Shown: positions 39,509 through 51,887 of the stretch, piece after piece
Layout of the letters: each line of letters opens with the position of its first letter
Position numbering within the stretch: position 1 is the stretch's first letter
Source of the DNA: Oceanisphaera marina
Lineage (GTDB): Bacteria; Pseudomonadota; Gammaproteobacteria; Enterobacterales; Aeromonadaceae
DNA: 64,000 bases
Direction of reading: 5' to 3'
NCBI RefSeq assembly: GCF_014643915.1
Contig: NZ_BMKE01000001.1
Location: 1-64,000 of the forward strand
Notes under the pieces: model-generated
Seen by the model: the letters and a program-made list of their open reading frames with translations, nothing else
Told to the model about the DNA's origin: nothing
Database searches by the model: none
Made by a program: the position numbers and the translations under genes

Positions 39509-40555
39509 TTAGTTGGGAGTTTGCCGCTGGATGCTGGGCGCGGCCAATCGTCCTTCAGGTAGTTCGAAGCCGAAGTGTACATAGGCGCGGGGGGTGGCCA
39601 TGCGACCGCGGGGGGTGCGTTGTAAAAAGCCCTGCTGGATCAGATACGGCTCGATGACATCTTCAATGGTTTCTTTTTCTTCACCAATGGCGGCCGCCAG
39701 GTTATCCAGCCCGACCGGCCCGCCCATAAATTTATCCAGCAGCGCCATCAACAACTTGCGGTCCATGTAGTCGAAACCCTGCTTGTCGACATCCAGCATA
39801 TCCAGCGCCTGAGCGGCAATATCGGCATTGATGTCGCCACTGCCTTTTACTTCGGCAAAGTCCCGTACTCGACGCAGCAAGCGATTGGCAATACGTGGCG
39901 TGCCCCGGGCTCGGCGCGCCATTTCCAGAGAGCCGTCATCATCTATGCTCAGGCCCAGCTTGTCGGCACTGCGGCTGATAATGTGCGCCAAATCGGCCAC
40001 CTGATAAAACTCGAGCCGCTGCACTATGCCAAAGCGATCGCGCAACGGCGAGGTGAGCGAGCCGGCGCGGGTAGTGGCGCCGACCAGGGTAAAAGGCGGT
40101 AATTCCAGTTTAATGGAGCGAGCAGCCGGTCCTTCGCCAATCATGATGTCCAGCTGATAATCTTCCATCGCCGGATACAGGATTTCTTCTACCACCGGGC
40201 TCAAGCGGTGGATTTCATCGATAAACAGCACATCGCCGGCTTCCAGGTTGGTCAGCATGGCCGCCAGATCACCGGCTTTCTCCAATACCGGGCCCGAGGT
40301 GGTTTTAATACTCACGCCCATTTCATTGGCCACTATATTGGCCAGGGTCGTTTTACCCAGCCCCGGCGGGCCGAAGATCAACAGATGATCGAGCGCTTCT
40401 TCCCGGCGCCGTGCCGCTTCGATAAAAATTTCCATCTGGCTGCGCACATGATCCTGGCCACGATAATCCGCCAGCGCCTTGGGCCGAATGGCGCGATCGA
40501 TGACTTCTTCTTCCCGCTGCGGGGCGGGATTGATAAAACGGTCCGCTTCTATCAT
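39509..40555 (-). CDS. ruvB: Holliday junction helicase ATPase RuvB
   Basis: 348 residues. The AAA+ motor of RuvAB branch migration. Walker [10 protein letters not shown] is at 62-70 and Walker [11 protein letters not shown] near 108-117. Sensor 1 is in [12 protein letters not shown], and the C-terminal winged helix ends [13 protein letters not shown]. It starts three bases after ruvA, forming ruvAB. The 3' part runs toward the palindromic elements near 39.4 kb. Confidence 0.96.
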   Translation of the reverse strand: MIEADRFINPAPQREEEVIDRAIRPKALADYRGQDHVRSQMEIFIEAARRREEALDHLLIFGPPGLGKTTLANIVANEMGVSIKTTSGPVLEKAGDLAAMLTNLEAGDVLFIDEIHRLSPVVEEILYPAMEDYQLDIMIGEGPAARSIKLELPPFTLVGATTRAGSLTSPLRDRFGIVQRLEFYQVADLAHIISRSADKLGLSIDDDGSLEMARRARGTPRIANRLLRRVRDFAEVKGSGDINADIAAQALDMLDVDKQGFDYMDRKLLMALLDKFMGGPVGLDNLAAAIGEEKETIEDVIEPYLIQQGFLQRTPRGRMATPRAYVHFGFELPEGRLAAPSIQRQTPN

Positions 40556-40558
40556 GGG

Positions 40559-41164
40559 TTACACCATACTTCGCAGGGCTTCGCGGATCAGTTGTTCGGC
40601 ATCCAGCCCGGGCTTGGCAACCTTTTTCACCATTTGTTCGGCCTGACTGGCCTTGTAACCCAGAGCCTGCAAGGCGGCAGCCGCCTCGCCTTTGGCATCT
40701 TCAATGTGCCCGGCCTGGGTCACCGACTCCGGTGCCGGATTGAACAAGTCATAACCGCCAAAGTTTTTCAGGCGATCACGCATTTCAATAATCAGCCGCT
40801 CGGCGGTTTTCTTGCCTACCCCGGGCAGCTTCACCAGAGCGGTAATATCGCCTTGATCCACATTATAAATAAACTGATCCGCCGTCATGCCCGACAAAAT
40901 ACCCAGTGCCAGTTTAGGTCCTACGCCGTTGGTTTTAATCAGTTCACGAAACAATGCGCGTTCGGTTTTGGTATTAAAGCCAAATAACAGCTGAGCGTCT
41001 TCACGCACCACAAAATGCGTGAGCACGGTCGCCGCTTCGCCCACATTGGGCAATTCGTAAAAGCAGCTCATGGGCAGGGTGACTTCGTAGCCCACACCAT
41101 TGATATCCAGCAGAATATCGGGGGCCTGCTTTTCGCTGATAATACCTTTTAACCGACCAATCAC
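40559..41164 (-). CDS. ruvA: Holliday junction DNA-binding protein RuvA
   Basis: 201 residues. The tetramer holds the Holliday junction for RuvB. The OB-fold domain begins [20 protein letters not shown], and two helix-hairpin-helix motifs lie near 70-135 ([29 protein letters not shown]). Domain III (about 155-201) contacts RuvB. It is separated from ruvC by 245 bp that hold a palindromic element. Confidence 0.95.
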   Translation of the reverse strand: MIGRLKGIISEKQAPDILLDINGVGYEVTLPMSCFYELPNVGEAATVLTHFVVREDAQLLFGFNTKTERALFRELIKTNGVGPKLALGILSGMTADQFIYNVDQGDITALVKLPGVGKKTAERLIIEMRDRLKNFGGYDLFNPAPESVTQAGHIEDAKGEAAAALQALGYKASQAEQMVKKVAKPGLDAEQLIREALRSMV

Positions 41165-41284
41165 GGCATGTCTCCTAACCTAGGGGTAATGCGCAAAGAA
41201 TAATAAATAACTGGATAGATATCCAGTTAATACCAGCACTCAGCCTTAAGCTGGAAGCGATCAGCTAAAAAACACACCGCACCC

Positions 41285-41378
41285 TGTAGCCCGGCGCTTT
41301 AGCTGCCGGTTCTGCGTTAGCAGAAGGGTTTTTAACATCCCGCCGAGACGGGACTGGCAGCTAAAGCGCCAGACTACA
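41285..41378 (+). repeat. Palindromic element, TGTAG...CTACA family
   Basis: Full copy with TTCTGC-GTTA-GCAGAA and CCCGCCGAGACGGG, placed between ruvC and ruvA, which are both transcribed leftward. It is one of the few copies lying inside a probable operon gap. Confidence 0.85.
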
Positions 41379-41409
41379 AAACGGGCTTTGGTTTATCTTC
41401 AAGCTTGGG

Positions 41410-41931
41410 TTAACGCAGTCTGCCTCTTACCGTACCTCTTACCTGGCCGGCCATGCTGATCAGGCTTTGGCGGGTATGGCCGTGGCAAAGAGCTACTGCC
41501 AGGGCATCGGCGGCATCGGCCTGGGGGGTACCGGGCAGGTTCAGCAATTTAACCACCATGTGCTGCACCTGAGACTTGTCGGCGCCACCCTGCCCCACCA
41601 CCGCCTGCTTGATTTGCCGTGCCGAGTACTCGGCCACCTCCAGCCCGGCATTGGCTGCGGCAACAATAGCCGCGCCCCGAGCCTGGCCCAGTTTAAGCGC
41701 CGAGTCGGGGTTTTTTGCCATAAACACCTGCTCGATGGCGAACAGGTCGGGCTGAAACTGCAGGATAATTTCGCTGACGCCGTCGTAAATTTTTTTCAGT
41801 CGCGGTGCCAGATCGGCGTCGGTCATGCGGATGCAGCCCGAGCCAAGGTAGGTCATTTTATTACCGGTTTGGCTGACCACGCCATAACCGGTAATGCGAG
41901 AGCCGGGGTCGATACCCAGAATGATTGCCAT
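41410..41931 (-). CDS. ruvC: Crossover junction endodeoxyribonuclease RuvC
   Basis: 173 residues, E. coli length. It resolves Holliday junctions. The RNase H-like acidic residues are Asp7 in [14 protein letters not shown], the Glu in [12 protein letters not shown] and the pair of Asp in [15 protein letters not shown]. It lies downstream of yebC on the same strand. Confidence 0.95.
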   Translation of the reverse strand: MAIILGIDPGSRITGYGVVSQTGNKMTYLGSGCIRMTDADLAPRLKKIYDGVSEIILQFQPDLFAIEQVFMAKNPDSALKLGQARGAAIVAAANAGLEVAEYSARQIKQAVVGQGGADKSQVQHMVVKLLNLPGTPQADAADALAVALCHGHTRQSLISMAGQVRGTVRGRLR

Positions 41932-41972
41932 AAAAAGCAGCTTTAAGCTTACAGCTCCCCGAAGGGGCCGCC

Positions 41973-42713
41973 TTAAAGCTGGGCCGCCACGTCGTCGGAG
42001 ATGTCACCGTTGTGATACACCTCTTGCACGTCATCGGCATCTTCCAGCATGTCGATCAGGCGCATGAACTTGGGCGCCGTTTCTTCATCCAGCTCGGCAC
42101 TGGTCGTGGGGATCATGGTGACTTCGGCATTCACGGCTTCAAGTCCGGCCGCATCCAGCGCATCTTTTACCTGACCAAATTCATCCCACTGGGTATACAC
42201 GTCGATTGAACCGTCGTCGTTGACTTCCACGTCGTCGGCACCGGCCTCGAGTGCGGCTTCCATCAGCGTTTCTTCATCCAGATCCTGATAGCTGATCACG
42301 CCCTTTTTCTCGAACAGGTATGCCACCGAGCCGTCTGTCCCCAGGTTGCCGCCACTTTTCGAGAAGGCATGGCGCACTTCCGCCACCGTACGGTTACGGT
42401 TGTCGGTCATGCATTCCACCATAACGGCGGTGCCACCCGGGCCATAGCCTTCATAGATAATGGTTTCCAGTACCTGACCGTCCAGCTCGCCGGCACCGCG
42501 TTTGACCGCACGATCTATGGTATCGCGGGTCATGTTGTTGGACAGGGCCTTGTCGATGGCCGCCCGCAGTCGCGGATTGGTCGCCGGATCCGAGCCGCCC
42601 TCTCGCGAGGCCGTAGTCAGCTCGCGGATCAGTTTAGTGAAGACTTTACCGCGTTTGGCGTCTTGTGCCGCCTTGCGGTGCTTGATATTAGCCCATTTAC
42701 TATGACCTGCCAT
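41973..42713 (-). CDS. yebC: YebC/PmpR family protein
   Basis: 246 residues from the ATG at 42713. Family hallmarks: [22 protein letters not shown], the [12 protein letters not shown] motif and the C-terminal [12 protein letters not shown]. Members were first described as transcription regulators. Recent work links them to easing ribosome stalling at polyproline. The chosen start has AAGGGAG at good spacing. An ATG three codons earlier sits too close to it. It overlaps the nudB end by 14 bases. Confidence 0.94.
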   Translation of the reverse strand: MAGHSKWANIKHRKAAQDAKRGKVFTKLIRELTTASREGGSDPATNPRLRAAIDKALSNNMTRDTIDRAVKRGAGELDGQVLETIIYEGYGPGGTAVMVECMTDNRNRTVAEVRHAFSKSGGNLGTDGSVAYLFEKKGVISYQDLDEETLMEAALEAGADDVEVNDDGSIDVYTQWDEFGQVKDALDAAGLEAVNAEVTMIPTTSAELDEETAPKFMRLIDMLEDADDVQEVYHNGDISDDVAAQL

Positions 42714-43161
42714 CAGTGTCATCTCCCTTGTTATTCATTTGGATCAGCCTGTCGATGGCCAGCTTGTTGGTCCAGGAGCTCGCGCGTTCGCGAGCCTCGG
42801 CCAGCGGCAGCCAGCACTGAGCCTGATGCTCGGTTAGCTGCACCCGTTGCGGGCTCGACAGACGTAAATAAAATTCATATTCCCAATTATGGGTGACCCC
42901 GGGGCGGTAACGATGCCGCCACCGTGGATAAATTTCAAACCGCACCCGGCGTCCGGTTTCCACCAGCTGCACGCCATCCCCCGGACGCAAGCCGGTTTCT
43001 TCGGCCAACTCGCGCTCCGCGGCCTGAAAACGGGTTTCGCCAGGCTCCAGGCTGCCGGTCACCGACTGCCAGAAGTCGTCATTATCCAGGCGCTGCAGCA
43101 GCAAAACCTGATCGTCGGTATGGATCAAAATCAATACCGACTCCGGGTGCTTGAACGCCAT
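42700..43161 (-). CDS. nudB: Dihydroneopterin triphosphate diphosphatase NudB
   Basis: 153 residues. The Nudix hydrolase of folate synthesis that removes pyrophosphate from dihydroneopterin triphosphate. The Nudix box [22 protein letters not shown] is at about 36-57. The [19 protein letters not shown] start and HNWEYEFYL are typical of NudB. It lies between aspS and yebC as in E. coli and starts two bases after the aspS stop. Confidence 0.92.
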   Translation of the reverse strand: MAFKHPESVLILIHTDDQVLLLQRLDNDDFWQSVTGSLEPGETRFQAAERELAEETGLRPGDGVQLVETGRRVRFEIYPRWRHRYRPGVTHNWEYEFYLRLSSPQRVQLTEHQAQCWLPLAEARERASSWTNKLAIDRLIQMNNKGDDTDGRS

Positions 43162-43163
43162 GC

Positions 43164-44960
43164 TTAGCTATCGGCCTTGTTGGCTTGCTCTGTCTTATCG
43201 GCCTTGGTGGGCAACTCGATCCGTACCGCCAACTCTGCTAACGAGTCGGGATTCGCCAGGCTGGGTGCATCGGTCAGCAGGCAAGAGGCAGTGGTAGTTT
43301 TCGGAAACGCAATCACGTCACGAATGTTGTCGGTGCCGGTCAGCAGCATCACCAAACGATCCAGGCCAAAGGCCAGACCCGCATGGGGCGGCGTGCCGTA
43401 CTTCAACGCTTCCAGCAGGAAGCCGAACTTCTCTTGCTGCTCCTCGGCATTAATGCCCAGCAGGCGGAACACGGTTTGCTGCATGTCGTTATTGTGAATA
43501 CGCACCGAACCACCGCCCACTTCGTAGCCGTTGATGACCATGTCGTAGGCATTGGCCAGCGCCGTTAATGGCTGTGCTTCCAGCTCGCTGGCACTCAGAT
43601 CCTTGGCGGCGGTAAACGGATGGTGCATGGCGTACAGGCGATCGTCTTCTTCTTCAAACATCGGGAAGTCAACCACCCACAGCGGCTTCCAGCTGTCTTC
43701 GAACAAGTCCAGATCTTTACCCAGCTTCAAGCGCAGCGCGCCCATGGCATCGCTCACCACCTTGGCAGAGTCGGCACCGAAGAAGATGGCATCGCCGTCA
43801 GCCGCACCGGTACGCGCCAGCAACTCGGTCACTATGCTTTCATTCAGGAACTTGGCAATCGGCGATTGCACGCCTTCCAGCCCCTTGGCGGCGTCGTTCA
43901 CCTTCATCCAGGCCAGACCTTTGGCGCCGTAAATGCCGACAAACTTGCCGTATTCATCAATCTGCTTGCGCGACAGGGCCGCACCACCCGGTACTTTAAG
44001 GGCGGCAACGCGACCTTTGTCATCGTTGGCGGGGCCGGAAAATACCTGGAAGTCGACGTCTTTCACCAGGTCGGCAATATCAACCAGCTCGGTGGCGATC
44101 CGCAAATCCGGCTTGTCGGAACCAAAACGGCGCATGGCTTCGGCGTAGCTCATTACCGGGAAGGTGCCCAAGTCCACACCGATCACGTCTTTCCACAGTT
44201 CGGTGACCAACTGCTCCATGATTTCCCGTACCTGATCGGCACTCATGAAGGAGGTTTCCACATCGATCTGGGTGAATTCTGGCTGGCGGTCGGCGCGCAA
44301 GTCTTCATCCCGGAAGCACTTCACGATTTGGTAATAACGATCGAAGCCGCTCATCATCAGCAACTGTTTGAATAGCTGAGGTGACTGGGGCAAGGCATAG
44401 AAGTAGCCTTTGTGCACACGGCTGGGCACCAGGTAATCCCGGGCACCTTCCGGGGTGGCCTTGGTCAGCATCGGGGTTTCAATGTCCAGAAAACCCTGTT
44501 CGTCCATAAAACGACGCACCCGGCTGGTCACCTTGGCACGGGTTTTCAGGTATTTGGCCTGCTCGGGGCGGCGCAAGTCCAGATAACGGAATTTAAGGCG
44601 CTGCTCTTCCGAGTTGTTCTGGTTAAAATCCAGTGGCAGGGCTTCTGCGCGGTTGATGATGGTCAGTTCGTGGGCAAAGATTTCTACCGCACCGGTCGCC
44701 ATGTCCTTGTTAACCTGAGACTCGGGACGAGCACGCACCACACCGCTCATTTGAATACAGAACTCGGCACGCAATGAAGACGCCTTGTCATAGGCTTCGG
44801 CTTTATCCGGATCGAAAAACACCTGCACTATGCCTTCGCGATCTCGCATGTCGATAAAAATCAAACCGCCCAGATCACGACGACGATGTACCCAACCGCT
44901 AAGAGTGACGCTCTGGCCGACCAGGGCAGCATCTACCTGCCCGCAATAATGAGTGCGCAT
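43164..44960 (-). CDS. aspS: Aspartyl-tRNA synthetase
   Basis: 598 residues, class II synthetase of the bacterial type. The N-terminal OB anticodon-binding domain is about 1-105. The catalytic core has motif 1 in [20 protein letters not shown], motif 2 [18 protein letters not shown], and motif 3 [13 protein letters not shown] near 527-540. The GAD insertion domain lies at about 290-420. A low-complexity Lys/Thr/Asp tail ends the protein. It probably heads aspS-nudB-yebC-ruvC. Confidence 0.96.
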   Translation of the reverse strand: MRTHYCGQVDAALVGQSVTLSGWVHRRRDLGGLIFIDMRDREGIVQVFFDPDKAEAYDKASSLRAEFCIQMSGVVRARPESQVNKDMATGAVEIFAHELTIINRAEALPLDFNQNNSEEQRLKFRYLDLRRPEQAKYLKTRAKVTSRVRRFMDEQGFLDIETPMLTKATPEGARDYLVPSRVHKGYFYALPQSPQLFKQLLMMSGFDRYYQIVKCFRDEDLRADRQPEFTQIDVETSFMSADQVREIMEQLVTELWKDVIGVDLGTFPVMSYAEAMRRFGSDKPDLRIATELVDIADLVKDVDFQVFSGPANDDKGRVAALKVPGGAALSRKQIDEYGKFVGIYGAKGLAWMKVNDAAKGLEGVQSPIAKFLNESIVTELLARTGAADGDAIFFGADSAKVVSDAMGALRLKLGKDLDLFEDSWKPLWVVDFPMFEEEDDRLYAMHHPFTAAKDLSASELEAQPLTALANAYDMVINGYEVGGGSVRIHNNDMQQTVFRLLGINAEEQQEKFGFLLEALKYGTPPHAGLAFGLDRLVMLLTGTDNIRDVIAFPKTTTASCLLTDAPSLANPDSLAELAVRIELPTKADKTEQANKADS

Positions 44961-45081
44961 GGAGTCTTCCTATGGTGTAGCCCCGCAACAAAAGTGGTTG
45001 CACGGCATGAATTTGTTAGTAAATAGCGGGCTAGTATAATGGAAAAAGCAAAGGTCGGTAAAATCATGTCTTTATAAAGAC

Positions 45082-45160
45082 GGGAATAGGGATTAGGGAC
45101 TGGGGACTGGCAAGGGCAAAGCGTGGATTCCTGATCCCGATTATCCAGTCCCGAGTCCCG
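45082..45160. other. G-rich tract folding back on a C-rich partner
   Basis: GGGAATAGGGATTAGGG and GGGACTGGGGACTGG (45096-45110) are degenerate relatives of the GGGATT tracts. CCAGTCCCGAGTCCC (45145-45159) can pair with the second with one mismatch. The structure lies between aspS (minus) and yecE (plus), close to the yecE ribosome site. Confidence 0.6.
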
Positions 45161-45177
45161 TTGTTGAAAGGAAAAAT

Positions 45178-46020
45178 ATGTCGTTATATATCGGCTTGAG
45201 CCAGTGGTCACATCCGGCATGGCCCGGCCAGCTATTGAGCCGTGGGCTGAAAAGCACCGAGCATTTGCTGGACTATGCCAAAGTATTCAACTCGGTAGAA
45301 GGCAATACCAGTTTTTATGGCGTGCCCGATAATAACAGCCTGGAGCGCTGGGCCAACCAGACACCGGATGAGTTTCGCTTTACCTTCAAGTTTCCGTCTA
45401 CCGTGAGCCATCAAGGCCAGTTGCTGGATAATCACACTGGGGCACTGGGCTTTATTGAGCAACTGGCACCGGTGCGCGAAAAACTCGGCATGCTGATGTT
45501 GCAGTTGCCCGCTGCCTGTGGCCCCGAGCAGCTGAACGGCCTGGCATACTTGCTGGGGGCCTTGCCCGTTGATCTGCAATATGGGGTAGAAGTTCGCCAC
45601 CCGGCCTTTTTTGCCAAGGGCGATGCCGAGCGCCAGCTTAATCGCTTGCTGCTGGAACATGGCGCCAATCGTATTATCATGGACTCGCGGCCGGTATTTT
45701 CTGCGCCGCCCAATACCCCGGCGCTGGCGGATGCCCACCAAAAAAAGCCCAGAGTGCCGGTGCATATCATCAGTACCGGACAGGCTCCGGTGATCCGCTT
45801 TATTGGTCATCCCGAGCCCGACTATAACCTGCGCTTCTGGCAACCCTGGCTGCCGCGCATTCAGGGCTGGCTGGATGAGGGAAAGTCGGTGTATGTATTT
45901 GTGCACACCGCCGATAATCAACTGGCACCGCAGTTGGCGGCAGACATAGCACGGGCCCTGCAACGGCCCCTGCCGGACTTCCCCGGCCTGGCCCCCAGCC
46001 CACAGGGGCAGTTGTTTTGA
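45178..46020 (+). CDS. yecE: DUF72 family protein YecE
   Basis: 280 residues, a TIM-barrel-like DUF72 protein. Start LYIGLSQWSHPAWPG, then FNSVEGNTSFYGVP, EFRFTFKFPSTVSH and the late VYVFVHTADNQLAPQLA. The function is unknown. The position near aspS and cmoAB is as in E. coli. GAAAGGA precedes the ATG. Confidence 0.88.
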   Translation: MSLYIGLSQWSHPAWPGQLLSRGLKSTEHLLDYAKVFNSVEGNTSFYGVPDNNSLERWANQTPDEFRFTFKFPSTVSHQGQLLDNHTGALGFIEQLAPVREKLGMLMLQLPAACGPEQLNGLAYLLGALPVDLQYGVEVRHPAFFAKGDAERQLNRLLLEHGANRIIMDSRPVFSAPPNTPALADAHQKKPRVPVHIISTGQAPVIRFIGHPEPDYNLRFWQPWLPRIQGWLDEGKSVYVFVHTADNQLAPQLAADIARALQRPLPDFPGLAPSPQGQLF

Positions 46021-46082
46021 TAAATAGTAAAGAGGGATGAGTAAAGGGTGAAGAGGACGACAGAAGAGCGAAAAAAGGAAAA

Positions 46083-46121
46083 AGGGGTAGGAGCCATTTT
46101 AAATTAATGACTCCTACCCCT
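46083..46121. other. Perfect 11-bp inverted repeat between yecE and cmoA
   Basis: AGGGGTAGGAG and CTCCTACCCCT enclose a 17-bp AT-rich loop about 60 bases after yecE. No T run follows, so a classical terminator is doubtful. The rest of the 318-bp gap is TTCACTCTTCACTC-type DNA and the cmoA promoter region. Confidence 0.65.
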
Positions 46122-46284
46122 ATATTGGCTACCAAAGAGACGGGCGGGCTACAACAACGCACTAGATGTGGACGATCGCGTGGCCTTATGTCGTTCTCTT
46201 CCCCCTTCACTCTTCACTCTTCACTCTTCCACCTTCACCGCTCTTTAATTAGTTTGTCGCCTGATGCGGCTTCTTTTACAATAG

Positions 46285-48081
<1,797 letters not shown>

Positions 48082-48089
<8 letters not shown>

Positions 48090-48849
48090 TGTCGCGACAT
48101 CACTGATTCTACCCCTGTTGCTAACCGCCTGTGTTAGCCAGACGTCACCGATGGACGCGCAGCCCGAGCCTCTGCCTGTTACCGAGCAACAGCTCAATGC
48201 TAACCTCTCCAGCCTGGAAGCCCGGCTGGTAGAGACCATATTTGAACAAAACCAGCAAGTCAGCAGTAATCACCATGCCTTTATGACTGCATTGCAACAG
48301 GATATCAGAAACTTGAAGAAGCAGATTAACCGCCCCATCATTGCGCCACAGCCTGCTGTGACCCCGACCAACGCCACCGAGTCTCCCAAAGACGAGACCA
48401 GAGATGGCAAGCTGGTAGTCGGTGAAACCGAACAGGTATGGCTCGATATTATTGAAGACAGCTTTGCGGCGCGTATCGATACCGGCGCCACCACCTCGTC
48501 GTTAAGCGCACAAGACATCACGGTATTCGAACGTGACGGCAAGCCCTGGGTGAGCTTTAACATGGCCCACGAAGGCGTGGATGAAAAACTGCAGGTAGAA
48601 ACCCGTCTGGTACGTTATGTACGCATCCGCCAGGCCTCAGCCGACAGCGTAGAACGACGCCCTGTGGTCAAACTGAACATGCGTCTGGGCCGCCTGTCGG
48701 AAAAAACCGAGTTTACGCTTACCGACCGCAGCCAGATGACCTATTCGGTTCTGCTGGGCCGTGAATTTTTAAAAGACATCGCCGTGGTCGACATTGCTCG
48801 CCAGAATGTACAAGGCAAACCCAAGCGCCCTTCTCAAGCTAGCGAGTAA
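48082..48849 (+). CDS. Lipoprotein with retropepsin-like (PF05618) protease domain
   Basis: 255 residues from ATG 48082, which has AGAGG upstream. A lipoprotein signal peptide ends LLLTACVS with Cys at about 16, so the protein should be membrane-anchored in the periplasm. A coiled linker covers about 35-110. The conserved domain (about 118-245) starts [11 protein letters not shown] and contains [11 protein letters not shown], the aspartic-protease DTGA motif, then VSFNMAH and [17 protein letters not shown]. The family was once called an ATP-dependent zinc protease. The visible motif supports an aspartic retropepsin fold. The two following genes are its usual neighbours. Confidence 0.82.
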
Positions 48850-48854
48850 CCTTC

Positions 48855-50384
48855 ATGTCCTCTCGTAAACCCTTTTATATCATTGTTGCTGCCCTGTTTC
48901 TGGTCGGCTTTGCGCTAATGCTGCAGCGGCACTTCGTATATGAAGTGCCCTGGCTGCCAGGCGAAAAGCGCCAAATCTGGTCTATTGAAGCCAAGGTGGA
49001 ATTTGAAGCCAAAGGCAAACCGGTCAAGGCGTCGCTGGCCATTCCGGGCAGTCAGCCCGGCTTTACCCTGATGAACGAGTCGGCCGCCTCACCGGGTTAT
49101 GGCTTGTCCTTTGTTGAAGCCAAGGGTGGCAGTCGTGCCGAGTGGACCATTCGCAATGCGTCCGGCCCCCAGGAGTTGTACTACAAAGTCGACATGATGC
49201 TGGATCCATTCGCCCAGGCCCCCTTGTCGACCAAATTGCCGACCATGATGCAGGTAGAGGTGGCCGAACCTTATGCCACTGCCATGGATCAAATGTTGTC
49301 ACTGGCAGAAGAACGTTCGGCAGACGGCATCACCCTGACCCGAGAGCTGATAAAGGAACTGAACAATCGTGGCCAGAATGCCGAACTGCTGGGTCAGTAT
49401 CTGCCACCCGGGCCACTGCTGGTCGAACTGTTACACCGCGCAGACGTACCGGCTCGTCTGCTGCAGGGCTTGCAGCTGGAAGATGGCCGTCGTCGCCAAC
49501 CGCTGATCAATCTGGTTCAGGTGTACAACGGCGAACAATACGAAATATTCAACCCCGAAACCGGGATACAGGGACGCCAGGAACAGCTATTGCTGTGGGA
49601 ATACCATTCCTCACCGGTACTGGATCTGGTGGGCGGCAGCAACTCGCGCGTCACCTTTACCATGCTGGAGCAAGAGCAGCCGGTGAATGTGGCACTGGCG
49701 AAAAAGTTCGACCAGCCTCACTGGATCAACGTGTCGTTATACAATCTGCCGCTGGAAGAGCAGGCGCTGTTCAAAGGCATTTTGCTGGTGCCGATTGGTG
49801 TGCTGGTGGTGGTGTTCCTGCGTATTATTGTGGGGGTGAAAACCTCGGGCACCTTTATGCCGGTGCTGATTGCCATGGCCTTTATTCAAACCAGCCTGAT
49901 CACCGGTCTGGTGGGCTTTTTGATTATCGTAGGCACCGGCCTGATACTGCGCTCTTACCTCTCGCATCTTAACCTGCTGCTGGTGGCGCGAATATCGGCG
50001 GTCATCATAATGGTGATCGGTATTATCGGCTTCTTCAGTATCATTGCCTATCAGCTGGGCCTGACCGAGGGCATGAAGATCACCTTCTTCCCGATGATCA
50101 TTCTGGCCTGGACCATAGAGCGTATGTCGATTCTGTGGGAAGAAGAAGGCCCCAAAGAAGTCGTCAAACAAGGCGGTGGCTCACTGATGGTCGCCGTGGT
50201 GGCATTTTTGGCCATGAACAGCGAAGTGGTACGTCACATTACCTTCAACTTCCTGGGGTTGCAGCTGATGGTGATGGCAGTGGTACTGCTGCTGGGTAAC
50301 TATACCGGCTATCGCCTGACCGAGCTCAAGCGCTTCAAGCCTTTGGTTGATGAATACAAAACTGATGATCACAAGCATGATTAA
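48855..50384 (+). CDS. Inactive transglutaminase fused to 7TM domain
   Basis: 509 residues. An N-terminal membrane helix (about 7-24) is followed by a periplasmic part to about 300. The transglutaminase-like region (RADVPARLLQGLQLE...LVQVYNGEQYEIFNPETG) lacks the catalytic cysteine and histidine. About seven membrane helices follow from about 305 to 495, including GILLVPIGVLVVVFLRIIVG and LLVARISAVIIMVIGIIGFF. Such proteins co-occur with a retropepsin-like protein and an ATP-grasp ligase. Comparative genomics suggests a role in peptide or amino-acid modification at the membrane, but the biochemistry is not settled. Confidence 0.85.
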   Translation: MSSRKPFYIIVAALFLVGFALMLQRHFVYEVPWLPGEKRQIWSIEAKVEFEAKGKPVKASLAIPGSQPGFTLMNESAASPGYGLSFVEAKGGSRAEWTIRNASGPQELYYKVDMMLDPFAQAPLSTKLPTMMQVEVAEPYATAMDQMLSLAEERSADGITLTRELIKELNNRGQNAELLGQYLPPGPLLVELLHRADVPARLLQGLQLEDGRRRQPLINLVQVYNGEQYEIFNPETGIQGRQEQLLLWEYHSSPVLDLVGGSNSRVTFTMLEQEQPVNVALAKKFDQPHWINVSLYNLPLEEQALFKGILLVPIGVLVVVFLRIIVGVKTSGTFMPVLIAMAFIQTSLITGLVGFLIIVGTGLILRSYLSHLNLLLVARISAVIIMVIGIIGFFSIIAYQLGLTEGMKITFFPMIILAWTIERMSILWEEEGPKEVVKQGGGSLMVAVVAFLAMNSEVVRHITFNFLGLQLMVMAVVLLLGNYTGYRLTELKRFKPLVDEYKTDDHKHD

Positions 50385-51372
50385 ACGCTGGCTCGAACAA
50401 TACGCCTCCCCCTTTGCCCTGGGCGACATGGGCATTATGGGCATGAATCGGCGCAATATTTCCTATATCAGCCGCTATAACCCGCGCCGCTTGTACCCGC
50501 TGGTGGACAACAAGCTGGAAACCAAGCGCATTGCCCTGGATGCCGGTGTCACCGTGCCCGATCTGATTGGCGTCATCGAATTTCAGCATCAGGTCAGCAG
50601 CCTGCTGGATAAGGTAAAAGACTGGCCCGGCTTTTGTATCAAACCGGCAAAGGGCTCCGGCGGCAAAGGCATAGTGGTGATCGTGAATCACGACCGGCAG
50701 AACTTTGTTAAGCCCAGCGGCAAGGCCGAAAGCATCAGCGACCTGGAGCGGCATGTATCCAACATTCTGGCGGGATTGTTTTCGCTGGGTGGCAAACCGG
50801 ATGTAGCGCTGATTGAAGCCTTGATTAACTTCGATGATGTGTTTGAAGGCTTTTCCTATGAAGGTGTGCCCGACACTCGCGTTATCGTGTTCAAGGGCTT
50901 TCCGGTGATGGCCATGATGCGGCTGTCGACCGAAGCGTCGGACGGCAAGGCCAACCTGCACCAGGGAGCGGTTGGCGTGGGCCTGGACATCAACACCGGC
51001 AAGGCCATTCGTGCCGTGCAGTTCAATCTGCCCATTCGTTATCACCCCGATACCGGCCGTGATTTACTGGAGCTGAAAGTGCCCTACTGGGAGCAGCTGC
51101 TCAGCCTGTCGTCGTCGTGCTACGAAATGTCGGGGCTGGGCTATATAGGCACCGACATGGTACTGGACAAGCATAAAGGCCCCATGCTGCTGGAGCTGAA
51201 CGCCCGCCCCGGTCTGGCCATTCAAACCGCCAACGGCGCCGGCCTGGTTCCCCGTTTGCGCAAGGTGGAAAAACTCGGCAAAAAGACCATCTTCAGCCCG
51301 GAACAAAGGGTCGAATACTCGCGCCGCGAATTCGCCATGGGCCTGAATATGGAGCTCAACCCCAATCAATAA
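50377..51372 (+). CDS. Alpha-L-glutamate ligase-like ATP-grasp protein
   Basis: 331 residues from ATG 50377, which overlaps the previous stop by eight bases. In-frame ATGs at 50365 and 50347 are possible. Start region MGIMGMNRRNISYISRYNPR and DNKLETKRIALDAGV are typical of this family. The ATP-grasp core has FCIKPAKGSGGKGIVVI and the metal-binding ELNARPGLAIQTANG near the C-terminus. It probably joins an amino acid or peptide to an unidentified substrate. Its tight overlap with the 7TM gene means the three genes act together. Confidence 0.85.
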   Translation: MIKRWLEQYASPFALGDMGIMGMNRRNISYISRYNPRRLYPLVDNKLETKRIALDAGVTVPDLIGVIEFQHQVSSLLDKVKDWPGFCIKPAKGSGGKGIVVIVNHDRQNFVKPSGKAESISDLERHVSNILAGLFSLGGKPDVALIEALINFDDVFEGFSYEGVPDTRVIVFKGFPVMAMMRLSTEASDGKANLHQGAVGVGLDINTGKAIRAVQFNLPIRYHPDTGRDLLELKVPYWEQLLSLSSSCYEMSGLGYIGTDMVLDKHKGPMLLELNARPGLAIQTANGAGLVPRLRKVEKLGKKTIFSPEQRVEYSRREFAMGLNMELNPNQ

Positions 51373-51424
51373 GCGATGAGCGTCAGCCCGACGTAAACAA
51401 AAAAACCATCAAACATACCGTACC

Positions 51425-51874
51425 TTATAGCCCGGCGCTTCAGCTGCCGGTTCTGCGTTAGCAGATGGTTTTAAATCCCGCCGAGGCGGGACTGCCAGCT
51501 AAGGCGGCAGGCTACAGAACACACCGAACCCTAACGCCACACCCTGTAGCCCGGCGCTTCAGCTGCCGGTTCTGCGTTAGCAGAAGGGTTTAACATCCCG
51601 CCGAGGCGGGACTGCCAGCTAAAGCGGCAGGCTACAGAACACACCGAACCCTAACGCCACACCCTGTAGCCCGGCGCTTCAGCTGCCGGTTCTGCGTTAG
51701 CAGAAGGTTTTAAATCCCGCCGAAGCGGGACTGCCAGCTGAAGCGGCAGGCTACAGAACACACCGAACCCTAACGCCACACCTTGTAGCCCGGCGCTTCA
51801 GCTGCCGGTTCTGCGTTAGCAGATGGTTTTAAATCCCGCCGAGGCGGGACTGCCAGCTAAAGCGGCAGGCTACA
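51425..51874 (+). repeat. Four tandem palindromic elements, period about 120 bp
   Basis: Four TGTAG...CTACA elements (about 51425-51515, 51545-51635, 51665-51755, 51784-51874) are separated by a conserved linker reading GAACACACCGAACCCTAACG then CCACACC. Hairpins are TTCTGC-GTTA-GCAGA and CCCGCCGAGGCGGG. One copy has GAAGCGGG instead. They fill most of the 717-bp gap after the ATP-grasp gene. Confidence 0.9.
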
Positions 51875-51887
51875 GAACACGCCAGTC

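Noticed and set aside
51425-51874. CRISPR array
   Set aside because: The repeats are about 120 bp apart with no short constant repeat/unique spacer pattern and no cas genes. They are tandem palindromic elements.
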